Source: Methanobacterium sp. (lineage in GTDB: Archaea > Methanobacteriota > Methanobacteria > Methanobacteriales > Methanobacteriaceae). From it: a stretch of 14,198 nt of DNA. Positions within the stretch are counted from its first letter, which is position 1. Every line of letters begins with the position of its first letter. The stretch is from contig PLXT01000045.1 of assembly GCA_003151535.1 (NCBI GenBank), positions 1-14,198 on the forward strand. The letters run 5' to 3'. Position numbers and translations under genes: made by a program. A model generated the notes under the pieces. The model saw nothing but the letters and a program-made list of their open reading frames with translations. It ran no database searches and was not told where the DNA came from. This document shows positions 6,441 through 14,198 of the stretch, in pieces.

Positions 6441-6608
6441 ATGAGCGTAAGCCAGAAGAAATATGAATTAAATGTTTTAATACGTCAAAAAACACGTTTA
6501 AAACTAAGTTTACTTTTTAAAGAAAAATTTCAAAATAAATATCCTTCTTTCAGTCAGTGGGTTGAAGATCTACTAATAACGGGGATTGATGCAATGGAGG
6601 ATGTTTAA
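6441..6608 (+). CDS. Small RHH-like protein, first gene of replication operon
   Basis: ATG 6441 is preferred over the upstream in-frame ATG 6414 because AAGGAGA at 6429-6435 sits 5 bases before it. The 55-residue product fits an RHH plan. A strand (KYELNVLIRQKT) is followed by helix A (RLKLSLLFKEKFQNKY), then PSFSQWVEDLLITGIDAM, which resembles the Ser-x-Trp-Val-x-x-Leu helix B of many plasmid RHH regulators. Its stop is directly followed by the ATG of the ATPase gene (TAAATG), and it contains that gene's GGAGG site, so the two are translationally linked. Likely role: repressor of the operon or origin-binding partner of the ATPase; inferred. Confidence 0.65.
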   Translation: MSVSQKKYELNVLIRQKTRLKLSLLFKEKFQNKYPSFSQWVEDLLITGIDAMEDV

Positions 6609-8192
6609 ATGACTGAAGTAATGGACGTTATCCAAGATTTGAAAAATGAAAACTTTGGACATGTAGATATTATTGATTTTATAGCAGATGACATGTCAAA
6701 AGAGATTATAGATGAGAAGGAACTAATAAAAGCAACAACAATCAATTTCTTATCCTCTATGATGCCACATCCCATAAATAACAACGTTGCCGGTGCTACA
6801 ACAACAGGGAAAACAAAGATGATAATGGGAGTTATAAAATATTTTCCACATGAAAGATTTGAAATATATGAATCGATTAGTCCTCAAGCTTTGAGATATG
6901 GAGCTGATAAATGGTTTGATAAAGAAAACGATGAAGATGTAACTGAGGTTTTAGTTAAATTGAAAGATGAATTAAAATTTGCTCAAAAAGATGACAAACC
7001 TGCAATTAATAAAAACATTACAGAGTTTGAGGGAAAATATTGTAAATGTAAAGATTTTGAAAATAAATGTCTTATATTCCTTGAAGATCCAGGGTTAGGA
7101 GTTTTAAAACAATTAAGATCATTATTAGAACATGATGACCATTATCTACATAGTATTTCAGTCCATGAGAGTAAAACAATTCAATTAAATACACGCGGGT
7201 GACCTGCATTCATGTATCTTACCGCTGACAATGGTAATAAACATGATGACGAGGACATTAAAGCCCAAGTAGAAAGTAGAATAGATACTTTATTTCCAAC
7301 AACAAGTATGGATAAATTGTATCAAATATTAAATTTGAAAAAAACTAAAGCATTTACACCTGTTAATCTTGAAAACTTCATTAAAGATTCTAATTCCCAA
7401 AATAAGATAAAAGAAACTTTTAACTTTATTTTAGAAGAAGTGAATAATCATAAAAATATTTGGATTGAAAAGGGAGTGCCACGTGAAAAGATTGATCTTG
7501 TTTTAAACCCGTTTCATGGGGATGTAAATGGTATCTTTCCCGCAGAGAATACAAGTGAGGCCAGGATCTCTGAAAGAATGATACGAATGATGCAATCAAT
7601 AACATTAAGTAGATTGTATAAACGCCCCTATTATGAAATTGATGGTTTAACGCAATATCTGGCAACTAAACAAGATTATGAAACTCTCAGAGAACTAATT
7701 GAACATTTTAAGTTCGCAGGGAAACATATAAGTAATGAAAAAATGTTTATTAAAAATGTTTTGATTCCAGTATTTGATACTAAAAAAGTAGAAGATCAAG
7801 AGGATAAAAATCAAACACATCTTGAAGAGGTTGACAAAATACTGATAGTAAAACAGCCAGCCATTTTAAATATGGCATATAAAGAAAAATTTGTAAAAAA
7901 TGCAACATTAACACTTCTTAAAAAATTAGAATCTGATGGTATTATGGAATTGAAATTGGGTCGTGGTGGAGGATATTCTCTTAATTACACTACTAATGAA
8001 TTATTGGAACAGGTAAAAAACAAGGAACAGATCCCAAAACATCCAAAACAGTATATGTCATGTATAGAAGAATTCATTGAAACCACTATCAACAACGGTT
8101 CAGGTACATTATATATTGATAAGAAGCCTTACGACTGCTTGGAGGGTGCTGATTATGATAACTTCATATCAAAATATTATCAATTTTTATGA
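6609..8192 (+). pseudogene. P-loop ATPase (replicative helicase-like) with C-terminal winged helix, interrupted by in-frame TGA
   Basis: One continuous frame of 528 codons with a TGA at 7200-7202. The first 197 residues carry a Walker A (GATTTGKT, 62-69) and a Walker B-like strand (CLIFLEDPG, 154-162). After the TGA the same frame continues PAFMYLTADNGN, then VESRIDTLFPTTS, a candidate arginine finger/sensor. It ends in a winged-helix domain (about NATLTLLKKLESDGIM and the wing RGGGYSL). The codon before the stop is Gly and the one after is Pro, so TGG in place of TGA would give GWPAF, a motif expected in this position of such ATPases. ATG 6609 follows GGAGG at 6596-6600. A restart at ATG 7212 would lack the ATP site. 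The gene overlaps the primase start by 38 bp, indicating one operon. Probably the element's DNA helicase or loader, inactive unless the stop is read through. Confidence 0.75.
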
Positions 8193-9135
8193 TACCATTT
8201 ATCCTGGGGGTTCCTATCGTTATTTTATCATTGATATGGGAGGTAAAACTATAATTAATAAAGTTGTACAATCAAGCAAAGAATTGTACAAAACTTATAT
8301 CAACTATGCTAAATTGGGGAAATATAACCACTACATTTCAGTAAATACTTATACCTCAACAGATGGAAACTGGCCAGTAAAAACAGGTATAATAACTAAA
8401 ATAGTCATAGATCTGGATGATAAAGGAAATCCAGACAATACTGTTAAAGATGCTAGAATAATAGTTGAAATATTCAATAAATTAGACTATAAAGTTATTG
8501 TAAACAAGAGCGGACAAAAAGGATTACATATACATATTAAAACAGAAACACTTCAAAATCCAAATATTGACAAGGCTATAAAAAATTTCTTTCAAAAACT
8601 AGCAACCAAACTGAACATTACCACTTTAGATCAGAAGGTAATTTCAGATCAAACTGCTAGGATTATCAGGTTACCAGGAAGCAACCACCCAAAAACCGGA
8701 AAACCATGTAAACCAGTTGATATCAACAGCGCTGACAAAATAGATGAAATGACCGAAATTCCAATAAACCAGTTAGAATTAACCTCAGGTAATGGAACCA
8801 TAGAACGATCAATATTACAAGAAATTCAACAAGCCCCAAAATATAATCCTAAACCTCATAAATCAGAGGCATACAACTTAATCGATAAACCTATCAACTG
8901 GGATATAATGGATAGGATCTTTCCTGAGTTATATGAAACTGGGGATAACAGAGGAAACAAATGGATAGTACGATGTCCTTTTCATAATGACAACAATCCA
9001 AGTGCATTCTATACAGACAGTATTTTCCATTGTAGTGCCTGCAATTTTAGTGTAAATGTTTGGGATATGTTAACCGAGCATTCAGGGTTTAGCAACACTG
9101 ATGCATTGAAATTAATTAAAAAACATCAAATTTAA
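8155..9135 (+). CDS. AEP-superfamily primase with C-terminal CHC2 zinc finger
   Basis: Synthesises primers for replication of the element. Start ATG 8155 is chosen over the in-frame ATG 8077 because GGAGGGT at 8141-8147 lies just before it and it overlaps the ATPase end by only 38 bp. The 326-residue protein shows archaeo-eukaryotic primase motifs: VIDLDD (84-89, metal-binding D86/D88), SGQKGLHIHI (119-128, nucleotide-binding Ser and His), and SDQTARIIRLPGSNHPK (164-180) with the third acidic/basic motif. The C-terminus carries CPFH (274-277) and CSAC (293-296) spaced as in the DnaG CHC2 zinc finger, including the NNPSAF and FHC surroundings. In DnaG this finger is N-terminal and attached to a TOPRIM domain; here it is C-terminal and attached to an AEP core. 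The last 20 residues are helical. Confidence 0.85.
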   Translation: MITSYQNIINFYDTIYPGGSYRYFIIDMGGKTIINKVVQSSKELYKTYINYAKLGKYNHYISVNTYTSTDGNWPVKTGIITKIVIDLDDKGNPDNTVKDARIIVEIFNKLDYKVIVNKSGQKGLHIHIKTETLQNPNIDKAIKNFFQKLATKLNITTLDQKVISDQTARIIRLPGSNHPKTGKPCKPVDINSADKIDEMTEIPINQLELTSGNGTIERSILQEIQQAPKYNPKPHKSEAYNLIDKPINWDIMDRIFPELYETGDNRGNKWIVRCPFHNDNNPSAFYTDSIFHCSACNFSVNVWDMLTEHSGFSNTDALKLIKKHQI

Positions 9136-9468
9136 AATAAAGTCTCCAAATACTCCAAAGGCATATGATCTTTTTATAGAGTAAAATGAGCTTGGAGCTT
9201 GCTTCAATACTCAAAATAAAAAGATTCAAAATAAAGTCTCCAAGATTTCCAACTGGAAAAAAAGACACCACTATTTTTATACATATAATTAAGTCATTTT
9301 TATTATTATTATATAATATAATAATATGATTAATTAATTGTATGATTTATTACTTGAAACTGTTTGGTGACTTTTTTAAAATCTTTTTTATAGAGCAAAA
9401 TAACAATGTTCCTATCTTGTTTAGAGCTGAAAAAAAACCTCCATGCTTTGGAGACTTTGGTGTCTTTA
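9134..9468. other. Candidate replication origin of the element
   Basis: A repeat-rich stretch after the primase. AAAATAAAGTCTCCAA occurs exactly at 9134-9149 and 9228-9243. AAAGTCTCCAAA (9139-9150) is inverted exactly at 9447-9458, and AAAGACACCA (9261-9270) is inverted at 9458-9467. ATCTTTTTATAGAGTAAAAT at 9168-9187 recurs with two differences at 9381-9401. CTCCAA units occur five times in both orientations. Between them (about 9275-9345) is an almost pure A/T tract suited to unwinding. Origin function is inferred from structure and from position beside the primase. Confidence 0.5.
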
Positions 9469-9654
9469 TTGAATTATGTAACTAAATGTTTTTTTGATTG
9501 AATTGAAAATGAAATTGGTATCAAGTTTGAACTACTGAACTACATATAGAAATAAAAATCTTTATTATATGACATGGGGTTTCCTTTTTTTAATGAGATA
9601 ACGAAAAAATTGGAAGATAAAATAGAAATTAAAGACAAATAGGAGGTGAAATTT
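9469..9654. other. Non-coding stretch between origin candidate and small gene
   Basis: No reading frame or clear repeat is seen. A T-run near 9585-9591 follows GGGGTTTCC and may be a terminator. The strong ribosome binding site at 9641 belongs to the next gene. Confidence 0.35.
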
Positions 9655-9917
9655 ATGAACATTAAAAATAATGAAAAAAAGCGAAAGAATGAAACCTCAG
9701 AGTATGAGACAAAGATAAAAACAAGAGAAATCGAAATATCGGAAATTAGAGTTAATATAAAATTCGTGGAAAGAGCTATCGCAAAGTTTTAGATAATGCC
9801 ATTTGTATTCAAAGACACATCAAGTTAAAATCTATTGAGAAAATACTCTCAAATATTAAACCAATTATAGAAAGAAAAAGACAAACTACATCTATAAAAA
9901 ATTTAGAAAAAAAATAA
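9655..9917 (+). pseudogene. Small charged helical protein gene, probably frameshifted
   Basis: AGGAGGTGA at 9641-9649 gives ATG 9655 a near-perfect ribosome binding site. The frame yields 45 very charged residues (NEKKRKNETSEYETKIKTRE, then EIEISEIRVNIKFVERAIAKF) and stops at TAG 9790-9792. Another plus-strand frame overlapping this end runs on as KVLDNAICIQRHIKLKSIEK and further, to TAA 9915-9917, with the same Lys/Glu-rich helical character and no start of its own. A single-base indel near 9755-9785 would join them into about 87 residues, a plausible coiled coil. The short form could also be the real product. Function unknown; it lies between the origin candidate and the oppositely oriented integrase. 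Confidence 0.5.
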
Positions 9918-9978
9918 TGGAATTCAATTTAAGAAAAATTTAAAACAATTGCTTAAACTAATGTTAACTAGAATTGTA

Positions 9979-11031
9979 TTATTGAGTATTTATTTTTTCT
10001 AGTTCTGTTTCTTCTATAAAATTCAGATAGTGCATGAATTTGTGATATTCATCACGCAATTTTTCAGATGGAGTAGAAAAGTATGTTCGTGTAAGTGGGT
10101 CTTTCCTATGTCCCATTAATTGTCTTATGTAATGATGGGGCATTCCTGCCTCTTCCAATTTGTTTGCAAAGATTTTTCGAAGGATATGGCTATGAAAAAA
10201 GATTTGTCTTCCAACATCATCCCATTCACATTGTTTGTTTAGTTTTCTTAAAAACCGTTGGAAAACATCATTCCTTAATCTTTTACCTGTTTTACCCCTA
10301 AACAATGGATCATCAACATCTTTTGGAGGATTTTCAACCAAATAATGTATTATATTTTGAGTTGTTTCAGGAGTGTTAAACGTGATATGAGAAGTACCGC
10401 TCTTCATGCGTTTTATATGCCACATTGGAACTTGATTTTTTGAACATATTCTATCATATTCAATGTAATCTAAAATGTCTATTTCATGATGTTCTGTTGG
10501 AATGTTTAATCCATTCAAAAAATCTGAAAATTTGAGGTTTAATACATCACCCAAACTGATTCCACTACTTGACATTAGAAGGATTATGGATTGATATTTT
10601 TTGTTACAAAAACTCAATGCTTTGTTTATATCTTCTTTGGAAGGTATATCTTCTTTTTGAAGATCTGGTACAGGTGCATGGTATGTGCGTTTGGGTAACT
10701 CTATTTCATAATACGCATAGAATCCCCTGATAGTGGTAATAATATCTTCAATCTTTTGTGGACTGTAATCATTAGAGATTAGATATTCCTGTAAATCTGT
10801 TAGGTGGGCTTTGATCTTTCTTAATCTTTTTCTAATTCCTTTATCTTCATCTGTTTCAGCTTCTTCGATTAATTGTGTGGGTGTGAGCTTTGTTAAAGTA
10901 GAATAAATCGTAATTTTTCTAGTGTAACTTCTTATGGTCTCTGATTTAAGATTACGATACTTTACATACTCCTTGAACAAAGAGTCATTAACTATCTTTT
11001 TATTAAGGGCTTTGTTGGTTCTAAAAACCAT
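9979..11031 (-). CDS. Tyrosine recombinase (integrase)
   Basis: A 350-residue phage-type integrase. The N-terminal SAM-like core-binding domain covers about residues 15-115. The catalytic domain has a Lys region (KRMKSGTSHITF, 207-218), HILR (282-285, His and second Arg), GH (307-308) and the nucleophile Tyr317 in TRTYF. The first catalytic Arg is normally in a GLRxxE/D motif. Here the segment is SSSGISLGDVLNL (154-166), with Ser159 where Arg would be expected, so this residue is missing or displaced. ATG 11031 is supported by GGTGAT at 11041-11036. The gene begins 31 bp from the 3' end of tRNA-Thr and runs in the same direction, the usual arrangement for an element integrated in a tRNA gene. 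It converges with the plus-strand small gene at 9655. Confidence 0.9.
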   Translation of the reverse strand: MVFRTNKALNKKIVNDSLFKEYVKYRNLKSETIRSYTRKITIYSTLTKLTPTQLIEEAETDEDKGIRKRLRKIKAHLTDLQEYLISNDYSPQKIEDIITTIRGFYAYYEIELPKRTYHAPVPDLQKEDIPSKEDINKALSFCNKKYQSIILLMSSSGISLGDVLNLKFSDFLNGLNIPTEHHEIDILDYIEYDRICSKNQVPMWHIKRMKSGTSHITFNTPETTQNIIHYLVENPPKDVDDPLFRGKTGKRLRNDVFQRFLRKLNKQCEWDDVGRQIFFHSHILRKIFANKLEEAGMPHHYIRQLMGHRKDPLTRTYFSTPSEKLRDEYHKFMHYLNFIEETELEKINTQ

Positions 11032-11062
11032 TCAAATCACCCCATTCATCAAAATAAGCAGA

Positions 11063-11135
<73 letters not shown>

Positions 11136-11162
11136 ATTTATTGGATATATCTACTGCAATGA

Positions 11163-11170
11163 ATTTAAAT
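11163..11170 (-). promoter_or_regulatory. TATA box of tRNA-Thr
   Basis: ATTTAAAT lies about 28-35 bp upstream of the tRNA 5' end, the usual distance for an archaeal TATA box. Confidence 0.45.
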
Positions 11171-11182
11171 CTATCCTAAAAA

Positions 11183-11207
11183 TTTATAAAAAAAAATTTT
11201 TTATAAA
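11183..11207 (-). terminator. Hairpin terminator of the metallo-hydrolase gene
   Basis: TTTATAAAAAA and TTTTTTATAAA form an 11-bp perfect stem with a 3-base loop, starting 3 bases after the gene's stop codon. It separates the gene from the tRNA downstream. Confidence 0.6.
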
Positions 11208-11209
11208 AA

Positions 11210-12011
11210 TTAAAATTGGTCCAATGTGGGTTGTTTTGTTTTAAAGTCTTCGAGATCTATTCGCATACCATCACGAGCAGCTATTGTTTTAATTCCTGTG
11301 CTTTCTGTTATCCTCTGTGCTTCTCTTTCAGGAGACTCCATTATGAATTTCATTCCCAAATGGGTCATGATAGCCAGTTTAGGTGAAACTTCTTTAACCA
11401 ATGCTTCAAAGTCATCTCCAGACATATGGCCCCTGACCCTTTCGCTTCCAGACCTTATAACACTTGCTATTAGAACATCTGCACCTTCATGATGCTTATG
11501 CAGTTCTGGGAAGTATTCAGTGTCTGAAGTGTAGGAGATTATGAAATTATCATGTTTCATTTTAAACCCCACGGCTTTAGGATCGCCATGCAAAGTCTTA
11601 GTAGCAGTTAAGTCTAATTTATCAAGTCTTTGGTGGTTTCCTGCTTCCATTACAACCACTTTTGGTTTACTTAGATGATATTTTGATATGCATGGGCCCC
11701 ACCTTTCATAACCCTCAATAACACTCTGACTACCCATAACAACACCCCTTTTACGGGTCATCCCATTGGTCATTGCTTCGATAATTATTTCCGCATCAGT
11801 ATAATGGTCTGTGTGCGAGTGGGATACCATCAAAATATTCACTTTCATAGGTTTTAAACCAAACTGATAAGTCCTTACAAGTGCACCGGGTCCGGGATCA
11901 ACATGGATATTTTTACCATCAATATCTTCTATCCTAAATCCGCCTGTCATCCTCTTTTGGGTTATGGTCGCGAAACCGTCCACCACCACTTCCTAAAAAT
12001 ATTAGTTTCAT
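11210..12011 (-). CDS. Metallo-beta-lactamase-fold hydrolase, 5' frameshift
   Basis: A metal-dependent hydrolase of the MBL superfamily. It has the HSHTDH zinc motif, later ligands in GDPKAVGF/YTSDTEYF and MTHLGMKF, and a conserved VDPGPGAL strand. The substrate is unknown. The uninterrupted frame begins only at GTG 11989. Upstream, ATG 12011 has GAGGT at 12022-12018 and reads MKLIFLGSGGGRF, the usual N-terminus of such MBL proteins (a strand plus a glycine-rich turn). It then runs out of frame. Removing one base (the C at 11972) joins it to ATITQKRMTGGFRIED, giving about 266 residues. So either the deposited sequence has one extra base or the gene has a recent +1 frameshift. Only the first strand is affected, and a GTG-started product would lack it. 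It is a monocistronic host gene with its own terminator. It lies outside the element. Confidence 0.85.
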
Positions 12012-12106
12012 ATTTTGACCTCGCTTAAAACTGATTCATCCATATTTAATATCAATATTATTAATGTTACAATTTTGGAACTTAATGAAAAATCTTCTAA
12101 AAAAAT

Positions 12107-12126
12107 TTAAATAAATTTTTATTTAA
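12107..12126 (-). terminator. Hairpin terminator of the DUF2121-like gene
   Basis: TTAAATAAA and TTTATTTAA form a 9-bp stem with a 2-base loop, 22 bases beyond the stop. On the minus strand it is followed by a run of T. Confidence 0.5.
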
Positions 12127-12148
12127 TAAACAGATTAACTAATAAAAT

Positions 12149-13075
12149 CTACTCGGATTTACATAGTATGAACTCACAGTTCAAAGATTCTTTAGTTCTC
12201 TTAATACAAAGATTTTCATTTTCAATAACAGCTAAATCTCCTTTAGATACATTTGATTTGTCTTCAACTGTCATCTTTATTGTTTCAGAGGGTTCAGCCA
12301 ATATTTCCCAGTCATAGTTAAGTGCTTCTACCCCTTTGTTGAGAACTATACCAATTTCATTATCCTTAACATAACCTACAACACCAATATTTCCTTCAAT
12401 AATAATTTTAGTGGCCATTTGGATATTTTTTGATGTTTTAACCATGTTCTCTTTGAGCTTATCACGCCACATCGAAAGTTCTTTAACATCTTGGATAATA
12501 GTCTTACGGATGAGTTCCTTTGCATCTTTAATGCCTATTTTAGGATATTTGATTATCATATCATGTTCTGGACTCACCGACGGTGTTTCCAATGCAACTT
12601 GTTCCATCACAGATTCAAAGATCTTTCCAACTTCGAGTAGATTTATTTTAGATTTCCAGAATTTGTTAACAGATTTTTCAGCTAATTTTTGGGTATATTT
12701 ATTTCCAAAGACTATAATAGCACTATCACCACTCTTCATAGTCTGTACATCTGATCCTAAAAGTTCAATCATACTGTAAGTACCGGTTGTTGCGTAAATC
12801 ATTTTTCTTTTAGTTTCTAAAGTGGTTTTTGACCTTACCTCTCCAATAACCACATTATCTCGTTCACGGATTTTTTCGGCATCATCAGAAATTTTAATGG
12901 TAATACCATGTTCATCTGCTTTTTTTAAAAGTTTTTCACGAGTATTTATCTTTCCAGAATAAAGTTCTTCTTCAAGCCTTTCTCTTGATTGTTCAGGCCC
13001 ATAGAATCCTATCCTTCTTCTATCTCCAACTATTACGCATCCTTTGCTTCCAATATAGGTTATTATAAGACTCAT
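12149..13075 (-). CDS. DUF2121-like conserved archaeal protein
   Basis: A 308-residue soluble protein with no signal peptide or membrane segment. The opening SLIITYIGSKGCVIVGDRRR is the signature I associate with the DUF2121 family of methanogens. It resembles the first strands of proteasome-like (Ntn-hydrolase) folds, where a glycine-rich turn precedes a GDRR segment. A later ATTGTYSM strand and a helix pair around residues 120-165 fit the same fold, but no catalytic N-terminal Thr or Ser is evident. The C-terminal part (IEGNIGVVGYVKDNEIGIVL onward) is beta-rich. ATG 13075 has GGTGAT at 13089-13084. It is divergent from the MFS gene and followed by its own terminator. Biochemical function is unknown. 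Confidence 0.75.
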   Translation of the reverse strand: MSLIITYIGSKGCVIVGDRRRIGFYGPEQSRERLEEELYSGKINTREKLLKKADEHGITIKISDDAEKIRERDNVVIGEVRSKTTLETKRKMIYATTGTYSMIELLGSDVQTMKSGDSAIIVFGNKYTQKLAEKSVNKFWKSKINLLEVGKIFESVMEQVALETPSVSPEHDMIIKYPKIGIKDAKELIRKTIIQDVKELSMWRDKLKENMVKTSKNIQMATKIIIEGNIGVVGYVKDNEIGIVLNKGVEALNYDWEILAEPSETIKMTVEDKSNVSKGDLAVIENENLCIKRTKESLNCEFILCKSE

Positions 13076-13218
13076 TTATCCACATCACCAGTCTGTATGT
13101 TCATTAAATTACTTTTAATTCTATTGCTTATTAAATCACTACTTTTACAATGAAACCTATCCGAGTTACACATGGATAAATATAATATCTCCATCGGATG
13201 TATCGGTGATTTAATGCT

Positions 13219-13228
13219 GTTATAAATC
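13219..13228 (+). promoter_or_regulatory. TATA box of MFS transporter gene
   Basis: TTATAAATC-type box placing the transcript start near 13248, about 17 bases before ATG 13265. This supports a short leader without a clear ribosome binding site. Confidence 0.4.
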
Positions 13229-13264
13229 TTTAAGGTGTATGAAGGTAATAATATTTCTGATCGT

Positions 13265-14198
13265 ATGGTTTCTGATAAAATTTATGATAAAAAAGTTAAA
13301 AATACTGCACTATTGGTTGTTGCACTCGGTTCGTTTTTAATCCCATTTATGGGATCATCCCTTAATATAGCACTTCCAATTATTCAGAAGGATATGGCAG
13401 TAAATATAATTCTGCTCAGCTGGATACCAACAGTATTTGTTTTGGCCAATGCAGCATTTATACTTCCATTTGGCCGTTTAGGTGATATTGTTGGCCGTAA
13501 AAGGATTTTTACTTATGGTATTATTGTATATACAATTGCATCATTTTTAGCTGGTATTTCTAATTCTGGAAGTTCTTTAATTATCTTTAGTTTCATGCAG
13601 GGTTTTGGTTGTTCAATGATATTTGCAACTGGAGTAGCACTTCTAAGTAGTGTTTATCCTTCGCATCAGCGGGGTGAAGCATTTGGAATATATGTTACAG
13701 CAGTTTATATCGGACTTTTTTTAGGGCCAATTTTAGGGGGTTTTCTTGCTCAAAACTTTGGTTGGAGAAGTATTTTCCTTTTCAACATACCATTTGGATT
13801 GTTATTAATCTTACTCATAAAGCTAAGATTACCTGGGGAATGGAAAGGTTCTGAAGGGGAGAAATTTGAATTAAAAGGTTCATTAATATATACCTTATCA
13901 ATAGTTGCGTTTCTGTACGGATTTTCAACTTTCCAAACTAATACTGGAAGGATTATATTACTCGCCGGAGTGTTAGGGTTTGCCTTGTTTGTAATTAACG
14001 AAAAAAATTCTGTAACTCCTATCTTGCGTTTGAGCATTTTTAAAAGCAGGGTATCTTCATTATCGGCGTTATCAGTATTATTAATGAATATTGCAACAAC
14101 GGCTATGTGGGCACTTCTAAGTCTGTATTTCCAGGATATACTTCATTTAGGGCCTCAGATAACTGCACTAATAATATCAGTACAGCCTTTGATGGTGG
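13265..14198 (+). CDS. MFS drug/proton antiporter (DHA2-like), 3' partial
   Basis: A membrane exporter of the major facilitator superfamily, cut by the window end after 311 codons. It has the motif A loop GRLGDIVGRKR (70-80) between TM2 and TM3. Motif C-like GLFLGPILGG (150-159) lies in TM5, as in proton-driven antiporters. About eight hydrophobic segments are visible, and LSWIPTVFVLANAAF (51-65) resembles TM2 of the 14-helix DHA2 group. Substrate is unknown. ATG 13265 is chosen from the TATA box position; the in-frame GTG 13235 would fall upstream of the expected transcript start. It is divergent from the DUF2121-like gene, with about 190 bp between them. Confidence 0.85.
   Translation, partial: MVSDKIYDKKVKNTALLVVALGSFLIPFMGSSLNIALPIIQKDMAVNIILLSWIPTVFVLANAAFILPFGRLGDIVGRKRIFTYGIIVYTIASFLAGISNSGSSLIIFSFMQGFGCSMIFATGVALLSSVYPSHQRGEAFGIYVTAVYIGLFLGPILGGFLAQNFGWRSIFLFNIPFGLLLILLIKLRLPGEWKGSEGEKFELKGSLIYTLSIVAFLYGFSTFQTNTGRIILLAGVLGFALFVINEKNSVTPILRLSIFKSRVSSLSALSVLLMNIATTAMWALLSLYFQDILHLGPQITALIISVQPLMV

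Noticed and set aside
7200..7202. UGA as selenocysteine
   Set aside because: Trp in a GWP motif explains the site better. Selenoproteins are known from Methanococcales and Methanopyrus rather than this type of methanogen, and no redox partner motif is nearby.
7426..7665. Minus-strand frame inside the ATPase gene
   Set aside because: No start signals, and it lies within a coherent protein frame on the other strand.
10095..10301. Plus-strand frame inside the integrase
   Set aside because: Antisense of the catalytic domain; no ribosome binding site.
13750..14037. Minus-strand frame inside the MFS gene
   Set aside because: Antisense of transmembrane segments; the MFS motifs are on the plus strand.

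Overview
The window looks like a piece of a methanogenic archaeon's chromosome, most likely Methanobacteriales (Methanobacterium-like). The evidence is AT-rich DNA, an HMf-type archaeal histone, GGTGAT and GGAGG ribosome binding sites, archaeal TATA boxes, a tRNA-Thr gene without an encoded CCA, and a DUF2121-like protein of the kind known from methanogens. No species is claimed.

The right side (about 11.06-14.2 kb) appears to be host backbone. It holds tRNA-Thr(CGT), a metallo-beta-lactamase-fold protein whose first 13 codons are out of frame with the rest, a DUF2121-like protein (all on the minus strand), and a plus-strand MFS exporter cut by the window end.

The rest looks like an integrated plasmid- or virus-like element inserted at the 3' end of tRNA-Thr. 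Its integrase lies 31 bp from the tRNA. Leftward comes a small frameshifted charged gene, then a repeat-rich AT-rich region that is a good candidate replication origin. Next is a compact replication operon: a ribbon-helix-helix (RHH) protein, a P-loop ATPase with a C-terminal winged helix, and a primase of the archaeo-eukaryotic (AEP) type with a DnaG-like CHC2 zinc finger at its C-terminus. The ATPase gene is interrupted by an in-frame TGA exactly where a GWP motif is expected. No second copy of the tRNA 3' end was seen, so the left border is probably outside the window or decayed.

From about 4.0 to 6.3 kb there are few genes and much structure. It contains an RHH gene without an ATG, a decayed inverted copy of that same gene and its leader about 1 kb away, a six-copy TAACACGT-type motif array (three copies next to TATA-like boxes), a 17-bp direct repeat, and a third small RHH gene. 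This region could be a centromere or operator array, or a nest of small promoters or RNAs. It is the best candidate for something undescribed.

The left side (1-3.9 kb) has a type IIG-like restriction-modification protein (5' end outside the window), a small winged-helix protein, a 19-codon remnant of a second R-M C-terminus, two small zinc-ribbon genes and the histone. The histone and the second zinc-ribbon gene share a duplicated upstream segment and the same ribosome-binding leader. Several genes (ATPase, metallo-hydrolase, zinc ribbon, coiled-coil gene) carry single-base disruptions. These could be real decay or sequencing errors.
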